From NCBI RefSeq assembly GCF_019966495.1, contig NZ_JAIMIA010000051.1:1-34775 (forward strand): a DNA stretch of 34,775 nucleotides, written 5' to 3'. Positions 26,881 to 34,775 of this stretch are shown piece after piece. The stretch's first letter is position 1. Every line of letters starts with the position of its first letter. The notes beneath the pieces were generated by a model. It worked only from the letters and a program-made list of their open reading frames with translations. It searched no databases and had not been told where the DNA came from. The position numbers were made by a program, and so were the translations under genes. This stretch comes from Tateyamaria pelophila. Lineage in GTDB: Bacteria > Pseudomonadota > Alphaproteobacteria > Rhodobacterales > Rhodobacteraceae.

Positions 26881-27687
26881 TTATTCCCGCTTTTTGGTCA
26901 GAAATACGAACGCAATCAGGATCAGGACGGTCAGCGCCAGCAACGCTGTCGAGATGGCATTGACCTCGGGTGTGAGGGCGCGCCGCAGCTGACCCAGCAT
27001 ATAGGTGGGCAACGTGTCCTGCCCTGCCGATTTCACGAACTCGGTAATGATCACATTATCAAGCGAGATGATAAAGGCCAGCATCGCACCCGCAATCACC
27101 CCGGGCAACAGCAACGGCAGCGTGACATAGCGAAACGTCTGCCAGGGCGTCGCATAGAGATCGGCGGCGGCAGTTTCCATGCTGGTGTCCATCCCTTCCA
27201 GCCGCGCCTTGATCGGCAGATAGGCAAAGGGCACGCAGAATGCCGAATGCGCAAGGATGAGGTAGCCCAGACCGGTATAGCCCGTCGCAATCTTGACCGA
27301 GGAGAAGAAGATCAGCAGCGCCACCGCCGTGACAATTTCGGGCACCATCAACGGCTGATTGATGATCATGTAGATCGCCGTCTGTCCCTTGAACCTGCCC
27401 CGTCTCGTGGTGCCAAGGGCGGCCATCATCGCCACCGTGGTCGATATGACGGAGGCCCAGAGCGCGATGATCAGTGAGCGCACCGTGGCATCCTGCACCG
27501 CCTGATTGTTGAATGCCACCACATACCATTGCAGCGAAAACCCGCCCCACTGATTGACCGAATTGCCGCCATTGAACGAATAGATCACCAGCGTTGCGAT
27601 GGGCGCATAGAGCAGCACAAACGACAAGATCGCGATAAAGGTAAACCCCGGCAGGGTCGTCACATCAAAGGCGCGCTTTTTATTCAT
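26881..27687 (-). CDS. Polyamine ABC transporter permease (PotC/PotI type)
   Basis: A 268-residue inner-membrane permease with about six helices. It has the PotC-like opening FTFIAILSFVLLYAPIATLVIYSFN and the ATPase-contact loop with METAAADLYATPWQTFRYVTLP. ATG 27687 (MNKKRAFDV) was chosen over an upstream frame start because the extension is Cys/Arg/Trp-rich and lies inside the previous gene. It overlaps the partner permease by 8 nt. Confidence 0.92.
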   Translation of the reverse strand: MNKKRAFDVTTLPGFTFIAILSFVLLYAPIATLVIYSFNGGNSVNQWGGFSLQWYVVAFNNQAVQDATVRSLIIALWASVISTTVAMMAALGTTRRGRFKGQTAIYMIINQPLMVPEIVTAVALLIFFSSVKIATGYTGLGYLILAHSAFCVPFAYLPIKARLEGMDTSMETAAADLYATPWQTFRYVTLPLLLPGVIAGAMLAFIISLDNVIITEFVKSAGQDTLPTYMLGQLRRALTPEVNAISTALLALTVLILIAFVFLTKKRE

Positions 27688-28582
27688 GGGGCGTGTCCCG
27701 TGACGAGACGCGCGTATAAACCAGCAGCGACACCAGAACGACCAGCAGCAGCAAGGTCGACAGCGCCGCACCCAGCGGCCAGTTCTGACCCTGTCCGAAC
27801 TGCAGTTCGATGAAGTTGCCGATCATCATGTTCTTGCCCCCGCCGAGCACGCGCGGCGTCACATAGGCACCGAGGCTGGGAATGAACACCAGAATGGACC
27901 CGGCAATGATCCCCGGTTTGATGATGGGCAGGATGACCCCCCGCAACACCTGCAAGCGCGAGGCATAAAGGTCATATCCGGCCTCGATCAGGCGAAAGTC
28001 AAAGCGGTCGATGGCAGCATAAAGCGGCAGAACCATGAGCGGCAGATAGACATAGGCCATGCCGATCAGCACCGCCGTGTCGGTGTACAAGATCTGGATC
28101 GGTTCCGAAATCAGGCCCGCATTGATCAGCGCAGTGTTCAGGATGCCCTCGTTGCGGATCACCTCCATGATCGCAAAGGTGCGGATCAGCAGGTTGGTCC
28201 AGAACGGAATGGTAATGAGAAACAGCCAGAAGGCCCGCGATTTGGCAGGCCGTGTCGCAATGAACCACGCCGTCGGCAGGCCGAAGGCGAAGGTGATGAG
28301 CGTGGTCGCGATCGACAGTTTGACCGAGCGCCAGAAGATCGACAGGTTCGCGTCCGCGAAACTTACGGTCTGGTCGAAAATATCCCTTTCGAATAAAACG
28401 CGAAACCAACCGTCTCCGGACAGGATCCACCGGACGCCGGAATAGTCCCCCTTTTCCAGTACGGAATAGACAGCAACGATCAGCAAAGGCCCGCTCGCCG
28501 CAAAGACCAGCAAGACCAACGCAGGCGCAGACAACAACCAGCCGTTGGCACCCTTGCTGCGTTGTGCGCCGTTGCCCTTCAT
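27680..28582 (-). CDS. Polyamine ABC transporter permease (PotB/PotH type)
   Basis: A 300-residue permease with six predicted helices, starting with a basic cytoplasmic N-terminus ([17 protein letters not shown]). It contains the PotB-type [21 protein letters not shown] segment and the EAA-like loop [21 protein letters not shown]. It heterodimerises with the PotC-type subunit. The start overlaps the ATPase stop by 4 nt. Confidence 0.92.
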   Translation of the reverse strand: MKGNGAQRSKGANGWLLSAPALVLLVFAASGPLLIVAVYSVLEKGDYSGVRWILSGDGWFRVLFERDIFDQTVSFADANLSIFWRSVKLSIATTLITFAFGLPTAWFIATRPAKSRAFWLFLITIPFWTNLLIRTFAIMEVIRNEGILNTALINAGLISEPIQILYTDTAVLIGMAYVYLPLMVLPLYAAIDRFDFRLIEAGYDLYASRLQVLRGVILPIIKPGIIAGSILVFIPSLGAYVTPRVLGGGKNMMIGNFIELQFGQGQNWPLGAALSTLLLLVVLVSLLVYTRVSSRDTPHE

Positions 28583-29634
28583 GATTTCAGGACCTGCACC
28601 GCTTTGGCATCGATCGCGATGCTCACCGTATCGCCGACATTGAATGTACCGGCGGACTTGGACTGGACCCGTGCAATGATGTGGCTGCCATCGCCGAGCT
28701 TGAGGTCGTAATGGGTATCCGTGCCCAAATAGGTCGTCTCGGCGATTTGCGCGGCAATGCCCGCGCCAGCCGTCGTCAGGCTGACTTGCTCTGGCCGGAT
28801 TGCAAGCGTGACCGCCCCGACCTGCCCGTCCAGCACAACATCCAGAGCGTCGCCCGTGCCGATGCGGACCTGGTGCCCTTCGACAACCCCTTCAAGGAAA
28901 TTCGTCTCGCCGATGAAGTCGGCGACAAAGCGATTGACCGGATGCTCGTAAATGTCGTGCGGCGTGCCGACCTGCAGCAGTTCACCCTGAGACATGACGC
29001 CGATGCGGTTCGACATGGTCAGCGCTTCTTCCTGATCATGCGTGACGAACACAAAGGTGATACCGGTTTCAGTCTGAAGTCGTTTCAGCTCGCTTTGCAT
29101 CTCTTTGCGCAGCTTGAGGTCCAGCGCCGAGAGCGGCTCATCGAGCAGAAGCACCTCAGGCTCCGGCGCCAACGCGCGGGCAAGTGCCACGCGCTGCTGC
29201 TGCCCCCCCGACAGTTGCTGCGGCAACCGGTCGGCAAAGTCTTCGAGTTTCACCAGCGCCAGAACCCGCGCGACGGCCTTTGCCACGTCGCCCGCAGGTT
29301 TGCCGAGCATCTTCAGACCGAAGCCCACGTTTTGCGCCACGCTCAGATGCGGAAACAGCGCGTAGGACTGGAATACCGTGTTTACCGGCCGCTGATTGGG
29401 AGGAATGTAAGTGATATCGCGCCCAGACAAATGGATGGAGCCCGATGTCGGCGTTTCGAACCCGGCGATACAGCGCAAAAGCGTGGTCTTGCCGCATCCG
29501 GAAGGTCCGAGGAGCGTGAAAAATTCGCCCTTTTCAATTGAAATTGAAACATCTCCAAGCGCCGTGACCGCGTCTTTTCCAGTTGCGTAGATTTTACCAA
29601 TATTGCGCGCATCAACTGCGATGGGTGTGTTCAA
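28579..29634 (-). CDS. Polyamine ABC transporter ATP-binding protein (PotA/PotG type)
   Basis: A 351-residue ATPase. Walker A is GPSGCGKTT, the Q-loop is in [14 protein letters not shown], the signature is [15 protein letters not shown], Walker B is [12 protein letters not shown], and the switch His is in [15 protein letters not shown]-terminal TOBE-type regulatory domain spans about 240-351. It is the first gene of the four-gene importer (A-B-C-D order on the minus strand), with overlapping or near-overlapping genes indicating one transcript. Confidence 0.94.
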   Translation of the reverse strand: MNTPIAVDARNIGKIYATGKDAVTALGDVSISIEKGEFFTLLGPSGCGKTTLLRCIAGFETPTSGSIHLSGRDITYIPPNQRPVNTVFQSYALFPHLSVAQNVGFGLKMLGKPAGDVAKAVARVLALVKLEDFADRLPQQLSGGQQQRVALARALAPEPEVLLLDEPLSALDLKLRKEMQSELKRLQTETGITFVFVTHDQEEALTMSNRIGVMSQGELLQVGTPHDIYEHPVNRFVADFIGETNFLEGVVEGHQVRIGTGDALDVVLDGQVGAVTLAIRPEQVSLTTAGAGIAAQIAETTYLGTDTHYDLKLGDGSHIIARVQSKSAGTFNVGDTVSIAIDAKAVQVLKS

Positions 29635-29675
29635 TCGCTGGTCCCCCTGTTCGCACTGTGCAATGCGTTTTGAGC

Positions 29676-31124
29676 TTATGCAAGATAGTCCAAGAGCATC
29701 GAGGGCCTTTGGTGGGCCCAGGGTGCGGCCTGTTCAATTTCTGCACAAAGCGCAATCAGCGTGGCATCGTCGCCGAACGCCGCAGCCAGATGAATGCCGA
29801 CGGGCAAGCCGTCATGGGTCCAATGCAGCGGTACCGATGCGGCGGGCTGCCCGCTGGCGTTGAACGTGGCGCAGAACGGAGAATACTCAAAAACGCCCCC
29901 CGGACCGATGCGGTAGTTCTCATAGTCTTCGCGTTCATGGGTAAAGCGACCGACCAGCGCGGGCGGCTCGGCCAGGGTTGCAGAGAGGATGATATCATAG
30001 TCGTTGAATGCTGCGGCCATCTCCCGCCCATAGGCGTGGATCGCGTTGACCGCTGCCAGATAATCCGCGCCCGAAATCCCGGCCGCATAGGCGATGGCCC
30101 CCCGTGCGATCCCCTGAACGTCACCTTGCCGCAGGTCACGCCCGTTGGCCCTTGATCTGTTGTGGATCCAGAGCGCCGTGCCGCAGGCGACGATCTTGGT
30201 CCATGCCCGCATCATGCCTTCGTGATCCGCTTTTGGGCATGCAGGCGTCACATGATGCCCCAGACTTTCGAGGGTCCTTGCCGTCTCAAGCACGGCTGTC
30301 TTACAGGCGGCGTCAATGGGTTTTCCGGTAAATGTGGTGTCACAGACCGCGATACGCAAACGCCGCGGGGGGCGGGCGATGGCTGCGCTGTAACTCATCT
30401 CCATTTCGGGTGCGGCATAGGGTGCGCCCAAATCCGGACCGGCACAGGCATCCATCATCGTGGCGTTGTCGCGAACAGATCGCGTCAAAAAGCCGTCGAT
30501 CGCCATCCCGGCCCACCCCTCACCGGCCATCGGCCCATCCGGAAGCCGGGCCCGCGTCGCCTTGAACCCGAACAAGCCGCAGCTCGAGGCCGGGATACGC
30601 ACCGACCCGCCGCCGTCCGATCCGTGCGCCATCGTCACAATGCCAGACGCGACCGCAGCACCCGACCCGCCGGACGATCCACCGGACGTGCGCGACACAT
30701 CCCAGGGGTTGCGCGTCGGACCGTCGTACACAGCAGCTTCTGTCACGGGGCCAACGCCCCCTTCCGGCGAGGTCGTTCGCCCGAATGTCACGATGCCCGT
30801 CGCCCGCATCCGGCGGTAGATTTCGCTGTCGTAGCCATACCGCGTGTCCCGCAGCAGGTTTGACCCGCTATGGGACGGAAAATCGACGGCCTCGGCCCCG
30901 AGATCCTTGATCAGAAAGGGAACGCCCCTGAAAGGACCCTCCGGCAATCCGGCTTTGATCGCGGCGCGTGCGGTTTCTTCCTGCATCAGGACAACCGCGT
31001 TCAAATGCGGGTTGAAGGCGGCAACGCGCGCCAGTGCTTCATCCAGCAATTCATCGGGCGAGACGGAACCCGATGCGACTTGCTGCGCCAGAAATGTCGC
31101 ATCGTCCTGTTCGTGCAGTCCCAT
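29676..31124 (-). CDS. Amidase-signature family amidase
   Basis: A 482-residue amidase-signature hydrolase. The Ser-cisSer-Lys triad is K73 ([11 protein letters not shown]), S150 ([18 protein letters not shown]) and S174 ([13 protein letters not shown]). The ATG at 31124 ([15 protein letters not shown] upstream) was preferred over an in-frame TTG at 31157. It lies 41 nt upstream of the polyamine ATPase on the same strand, so it may be co-transcribed and release amines or acids from amide substrates. Family members vary widely in substrate, so no specific reaction is assigned. It is not obviously GatA, whose partners are absent. Confidence 0.88.
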   Translation of the reverse strand: MGLHEQDDATFLAQQVASGSVSPDELLDEALARVAAFNPHLNAVVLMQEETARAAIKAGLPEGPFRGVPFLIKDLGAEAVDFPSHSGSNLLRDTRYGYDSEIYRRMRATGIVTFGRTTSPEGGVGPVTEAAVYDGPTRNPWDVSRTSGGSSGGSGAAVASGIVTMAHGSDGGGSVRIPASSCGLFGFKATRARLPDGPMAGEGWAGMAIDGFLTRSVRDNATMMDACAGPDLGAPYAAPEMEMSYSAAIARPPRRLRIAVCDTTFTGKPIDAACKTAVLETARTLESLGHHVTPACPKADHEGMMRAWTKIVACGTALWIHNRSRANGRDLRQGDVQGIARGAIAYAAGISGADYLAAVNAIHAYGREMAAAFNDYDIILSATLAEPPALVGRFTHEREDYENYRIGPGGVFEYSPFCATFNASGQPAASVPLHWTHDGLPVGIHLAAAFGDDATLIALCAEIEQAAPWAHQRPSMLLDYLA

Positions 31125-31214
31125 CGGTGCGATCTTTCTCAGTGCAGTGAGTTTCAAGTTTTTGTCCCGGCGCGCGCACAGGATATCAAGACCTTGATCG
31201 CGCGCAAGACTCCG

Positions 31215-33119
31215 CTAGTCAAAGCCCGCCTTTTGTAACGCTTTCAGAACGGTCTGCCGGTTTTCTTCGCCCTTGAAAATCTGTGCAATGTTCTGTGCTT
31301 TCAGAAACGGATAGCGCGCCAGTGCCGCGGCTCTGTATTCCTCCGCCTCTTCCGCCTGCCCCAACATGGCATAGGCCCCAGCGCGAAACATGAGGCTGAC
31401 CGGTTCTTCGCTCATGCGGCCCGGGTACGCGGCGAAGACGTCCAGAACAGCCTGATACTGCCCCAGCATCAGGTTCGATCCGATCGGGCAATTCAATTGG
31501 TCACTACGCGGATAGGGATCAATCCTCAGCGCAAATGCCGACGCTTCCAAAGCTTCCGCTGGACGCCCGGAGAACATTAGAATGCTGCACCGTTCCGCGT
31601 GACTCATGGCATTGTTGGGGTTGATCTCCAGCGCCTGGTCAATCGACCGTTCCGCGCCCGCAAGATCGCCGGAATACTTCTGGCCAGCAGCCAGCAGTTC
31701 AAACGCCCCCGCATTGAAGGGATCAAGTTCTATGGCCTTGCGCGCCAGCGCGATCGCGGTCTCCAGAGAATACTCGGGGCGAAAGGTCCAGCCGAAGGAC
31801 AAATCATTGAGATGGGTTTGCCCCAGAGCCGCAATCGCGTCGGCATAGTCAGGGTCCTCCTCCAGCGCCCTTTCAAAAAGGTCGCGCGCCTCGTTGTTCG
31901 CTTCCCGGACAACCTGTCTGAGCAGGTCACGGCCCTTGAGCACCAGATCGTAAGCCGTCAGGCTCTCTGTCGGTGTCGCGGCGACGCGGGTTTCTTCTTG
32001 CAGCGTCACCCGCACGGCCAGCGCGGCAACCATCTGACGCACGAGACGATCCTGCACCTCGAACAGATCGGTCATTTGCGCGTCGTAGCGTTCTGACCAG
32101 ATCAAAAGCCCGTTCGAGGTGTCGCTGAGTTGTACAGTGATGCGGATATTATCATCGGACCGCTGGACCGACCCCGTCACAACGTAATCCGCCCCCAAGT
32201 CCATGGACAGCTGCGTCACTGGCACAGACTGCGACTTGTAGGGGGCCACAGCGCTCCACGACAGAACCAGCAGGTCGGAAAAGCGCCCCAGCGATCCGAT
32301 CAGTTCTTCGGTCACACCGTCCCCGAAATAGCTGTCTTGCGCCGCACCGCGGCTCTCAAACGGCAGAACGGCAATGGCCGGTTTTTGCAATACGGCTGAA
32401 ACCACCGCATCGCCGCTATCCTGCGCAACCGGATCCTCCTGGCCTATGCTGAAAACCCCGGTCACGAATGCCACCGCAACAAGACTGCATATCGCCACGC
32501 CCACGAGCAGGAGCGCAGCGATCTTGCGGCGCGGCTTTGGCCTTGCGCGGTGTTGCGCGGCCCCGTCCCCGGTCGTAACGGCAAAGACGTGCAAGGGCTC
32601 ATCGATGTTCTTGACCGTGTGAAGACCACGATCCTCGAATGCGACCGGAATCCTGTTTCCGACCTGCTCCTTGAAAGCGGCGGAAACCGCAATGCCGCCC
32701 GGATCAGCCAGCGCTTCGGTGCGCGCCGCAACATTGACGCCATTGCCGAAGATATCATCGCCATCGACGATGATATCGCCGATATTCAAACCGATGCGGA
32801 ATTCAAGCCGCGCGTCCTGTGGCAGATCGGCATTGGCCTGTTTGAGCTTTTCCTGAATAGCGAGCGCGGAAGACAGGGCATCGACGACGCTGTCGAAAAC
32901 CGCAAGCACCGCATCACCAGCGGTGCCAACGACTCTGCCGTTGTACCCGCGCAGTGCCGCATAGAGCAGTTCGCGATGCGCCATCAGCCGGGCATGCGTC
33001 CTGCCCTCGTCCTGCGCCATCAAACGGCTGAACCCAACGACATCCGCATGCAGCACAGCCGCAAGCCGCCGTCCCGACGTGCCGCCTTTCTCAGGCGTGC
33101 TGGGCGTGTCGTCATCCAT
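31215..33119 (-). CDS. Class III adenylate cyclase with TolB-like and TPR regions
   Basis: A 634-residue protein with four parts: a class III cyclase homology domain (about 18-180), a membrane helix (about 201-224), a TolB/FlgO-like domain (about 243-370, KPAIAVLPFES and FGDGVTEELIGSL), and TPR-like repeats (about 400-630). Cyclase residues look intact: metal aspartates D26 (HADVVGFS) and D69 (GTAGDAVLAVF), and the N129-R133 pair (GVNVAARTEA). The layout puts the cyclase in the cytoplasm and the sensing domains in the periplasm. The architecture recurs in alphaproteobacteria. It may couple envelope state to cAMP, but the signal is unknown. Confidence 0.9.
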   Translation of the reverse strand: MDDDTPSTPEKGGTSGRRLAAVLHADVVGFSRLMAQDEGRTHARLMAHRELLYAALRGYNGRVVGTAGDAVLAVFDSVVDALSSALAIQEKLKQANADLPQDARLEFRIGLNIGDIIVDGDDIFGNGVNVAARTEALADPGGIAVSAAFKEQVGNRIPVAFEDRGLHTVKNIDEPLHVFAVTTGDGAAQHRARPKPRRKIAALLLVGVAICSLVAVAFVTGVFSIGQEDPVAQDSGDAVVSAVLQKPAIAVLPFESRGAAQDSYFGDGVTEELIGSLGRFSDLLVLSWSAVAPYKSQSVPVTQLSMDLGADYVVTGSVQRSDDNIRITVQLSDTSNGLLIWSERYDAQMTDLFEVQDRLVRQMVAALAVRVTLQEETRVAATPTESLTAYDLVLKGRDLLRQVVREANNEARDLFERALEEDPDYADAIAALGQTHLNDLSFGWTFRPEYSLETAIALARKAIELDPFNAGAFELLAAGQKYSGDLAGAERSIDQALEINPNNAMSHAERCSILMFSGRPAEALEASAFALRIDPYPRSDQLNCPIGSNLMLGQYQAVLDVFAAYPGRMSEEPVSLMFRAGAYAMLGQAEEAEEYRAAALARYPFLKAQNIAQIFKGEENRQTVLKALQKAGFD

Positions 33120-33255
33120 TTGTGTCGCCTCGGCTCACAACAATTCGCACAAAAACCCCGTTTTCCTTGGTTTGCTTTAAAATACTATCGCTTCATGCAT
33201 TAAATGCGCTATTTATCTGATCAATCAATACGCGTATTCGGGGAGACTTTTTGTC

Positions 33256-33705
33256 ATGCAGACAATTCGTAAATGCTTTGGGATTGCCGCAGCGAGCGCA
33301 GTCATCGCCTTTGCCTCGATGGCGCAGGCCGAGCAAATCAACACCAATGGTCAAAACATCGCACTCGATGGATATGACCCGGTCGCCTATTTCACGCAAT
33401 CGCGTCCGGTTGTCGGCGCGTCGGAATTCCAGTCAGAATGGCAAGATGCGATCTGGCAGTTTGCGTCGGCGGAGCACCAGTCGATGTTCGAAGAAAGCCC
33501 GGAGAAATATGCACCGCGCTATGGAGGGTTCTGTGCCGGAGCCATGTCGGTAAAAGGGTACAAAGCGGAAATTGATCCCCAATACTGGATGATCGTCGAT
33601 GGCCAACTCTTCCTCGGCGGAGAGCAACGGGCGATGGATCACTTTGACACGGATGCCGGTGTCAAAATCAATCAGGCCGATTCGAATTGGCAAGCGCTGA
33701 ACTGA
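33256..33705 (+). CDS. Secreted YHS domain-containing protein
   Basis: A 149-residue protein with a signal peptide (1-25, ending FASMAQA) and one YHS domain (NIALDGYDPVAYFTQSRPVVG, QFASAEHQSMFEESPEKYAP, RYGGFCAGAMSVKG). YHS domains often occur in metal-handling or redox proteins; a single cysteine (FCAGA) is present in the mature part. A GGGGAG ribosome site lies about 10 nt before the ATG. It is divergent from the cyclase gene, with 136 bp between starts. Specific function unknown. Confidence 0.88.
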   Translation: MQTIRKCFGIAAASAVIAFASMAQAEQINTNGQNIALDGYDPVAYFTQSRPVVGASEFQSEWQDAIWQFASAEHQSMFEESPEKYAPRYGGFCAGAMSVKGYKAEIDPQYWMIVDGQLFLGGEQRAMDHFDTDAGVKINQADSNWQALN

Positions 33706-33971
33706 CTTTGGTACGGCTCCAACAAGGGAACGCGCTTGTATTGGCCGCGCGGACGGCATCCGGGCACCCGAATATTTGGGATAAGTTCGCGACGGCCGCG
33801 TCCTGAATAGGAGTGATGCCCCCATCGACCGGAATTGTCCTGATCAATCCTGCGCCCCACGTGACCGACGTCAAACCACCATGCTTGGCCCTGAATGATC
33901 TCATCAAGGGCGCTCCAATGATTGCGAGAAGCGCCGTTTTCTCAAAGGTGTGATCTTTCAAAAAACTGATC
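33706..33971. other. Non-coding region downstream of the YHS gene
   Basis: No intact gene or clear terminator. Frames on the minus strand are open, but their translations have no recognisable homology. Together with the adjoining VOC relic and insertion sequence this looks like a rearranged zone. Confidence 0.4.
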
Positions 33972-34079
33972 TTACCGGACTTCGTAGATCTCGATCGGAA
34001 GTCCCTCCGGGTCGGCAAAAAACGTAAACCGTGATCCTGTGGTCTCATCAATCCGGACGTGTTTGATGCGCCACCGCGT
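33972..34079 (-). pseudogene. C-terminal relic of a VOC (glyoxalase-like) family gene
   Basis: On the minus strand, one frame ending at the TAA at 33972-33974 reads VRIDETTGSRFTFFADPEGL and then PIEIYEVR. This is the typical last strand and helix of vicinal-oxygen-chelate proteins (FFxDPEGxxIEx, with the metal-binding Glu in IEIYE). Only about 35 codons are left; an in-frame stop lies just upstream and there is no start codon. The 5' part may have been lost when the nearby insertion sequence arrived. Confidence 0.6.
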
Positions 34080-34365
34080 TTAGAATTTGTCTAGTTTATC
34101 GAATGCCGCGCGAATGGATCACGCGCATTCGCCCGTGATTGGTCATTTGCAATCGGCAATTTGCGCCTTTCCAATAACGCGAAGCAAGCCTAAGGCAGCG
34201 CCTGAGCGCAAAGCATTCCAAAACATCCTGCGATCTGTCAGCCCCCCTCTGCTTTGGCCGGTTGCATTCAACCCGCATTCCCCAAGTAGATCTCTGATTT
34301 CGCTGTCTTGAACGTGATATTTTCTATATATATCATGGCGTTGGTTGCTGCGGAGGATGTGTTTC
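34080..34365. other. Leader of the IS1380-type element, boundary not located
   Basis: About 285 bp between the VOC relic and the transposase start. The left terminal inverted repeat of the element should lie here, but I cannot place it without the right end, which is outside the window. An AT-rich segment (TTTTCTATATATATCAT, about 34319-34335) just before the GGAGG ribosome site may be the transposase promoter. Confidence 0.4.
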
Positions 34366-34775
34366 ATGGATCACCCAGAGGGTGCGGGCTTGCAGCGGGC
34401 AGATCGTGTGGATTTTGACCCTCGCGTGCGGCTGGAATTCCGGGGCGCTCAGCTCAGTTCGGATGGCGGCCTTCTGGTGATGCGCGAGCTTGATGACGCG
34501 CTCGGTCTGTCCAATCTGGCGTCTGCTGCCCTGTGCGATAATCGCCGTGGCAAGAACACGATCCACCGGCTCGACGGGCTGTTTCGGCAATCGGTCTACG
34601 GCCGGTTGGCAGGATACGGGGACGTCAATGACGCCGACCGTCTCGCGCTCGATCCCGTGATGCGCCAGGTTGTCGGTGGCCGTGCCGTCGATGCGCATGC
34701 CGCATCCACGTCGCAGATGGGCCGGTTCGAGACCGAGGGACTGGCGACCGCAGAGAACCGGGCGGCTCTGTCTGA
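34366..34775 (+). mobile_element. IS1380-family transposase, 5' part, runs off the window
   Basis: The first 136 codons of a DDE transposase of the IS1380 family. The N-terminus (RVDFDPRVRLEFRGAQLSSD, then GGLLVMRELDDALGL) and the middle (DNRRGKNTIHRLDGLFRQSV, then YGRLAGYGDVNDADRLALDP) are characteristic. The ATG is preceded by GCGGAGGATG. No stop or frameshift is seen in the visible part, so the element may be intact. The DDE catalytic core lies mostly beyond the window edge. Confidence 0.9.

Noticed and set aside
1-34775. CRISPR array, prophage or classical defence system
   Set aside because: No regularly spaced repeats, no Cas or phage structural proteins and no recognisable defence genes are visible. 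The unusual content is metabolic and regulatory.

Overview
The window looks like chromosomal or large-replicon DNA from a marine alphaproteobacterium of the Roseobacter group (Rhodobacterales). Evidence is the high GC content and the syntenic block accB-accC-aat facing a DUF2155/mlaD/NDUFA12-homologue cluster. The accessory genes also fit: choline, amino-acid and polyamine ABC transporters, and a lyase of the D-cysteine desulfhydrase/L-cysteate sulfo-lyase family. I recognised families from memory of their motifs. No searches were run.

Layout. Positions 1-477 hold a perfect 27-bp inverted repeat (probable mobile-element scar) and the accB leader. 478-7.2 kb is housekeeping: accBC (fatty-acid synthesis), aat (N-degron tagging), then on the minus strand DUF2155, mlaD, an NDUFA12 homologue, a RidA-like protein, clpX and clpP. 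7.3-8.5 kb is a photolyase-like flavoprotein with an apparently inverted domain order. 8.5-9.2 kb is decayed DNA with a LivK-type binding-protein relic. 9.2-13.4 kb (minus) is kynureninase and the choline importer choXWV. 13.9-17.3 kb (plus) is a three-gene cassette: two unrecognised proteins that resemble each other, plus a DyP-type peroxidase.

17.4-23.5 kb reads as one transport and catabolism locus. It holds a glutamate/aspartate-type ABC importer, a LysR regulator, and a divergent lyase-racemase pair. A 38-bp element with identical spacing lies in front of both the lyase and the binding-protein gene, which suggests that the LysR protein controls both arms. Cysteate or a related sulfur or acidic amino acid is the most attractive substrate, but this is inferred.

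23.9-29.6 kb is a polyamine locus: acetylpolyamine amidohydrolase and N-carbamoylputrescine amidase (plus) converge on a potABCD-type importer (minus). Upstream of the importer on the minus strand lie an amidase and a three-module adenylate cyclase/TolB-like/TPR protein. The window closes with a secreted YHS-domain protein, a relic of a VOC (glyoxalase-like) gene, and the 5' part of an IS1380-family transposase that runs off the edge.

The most notable items are the paired LysR operators with their inferred regulon, the DyP cassette with its two related accessory proteins, and the permuted photolyase-like protein.
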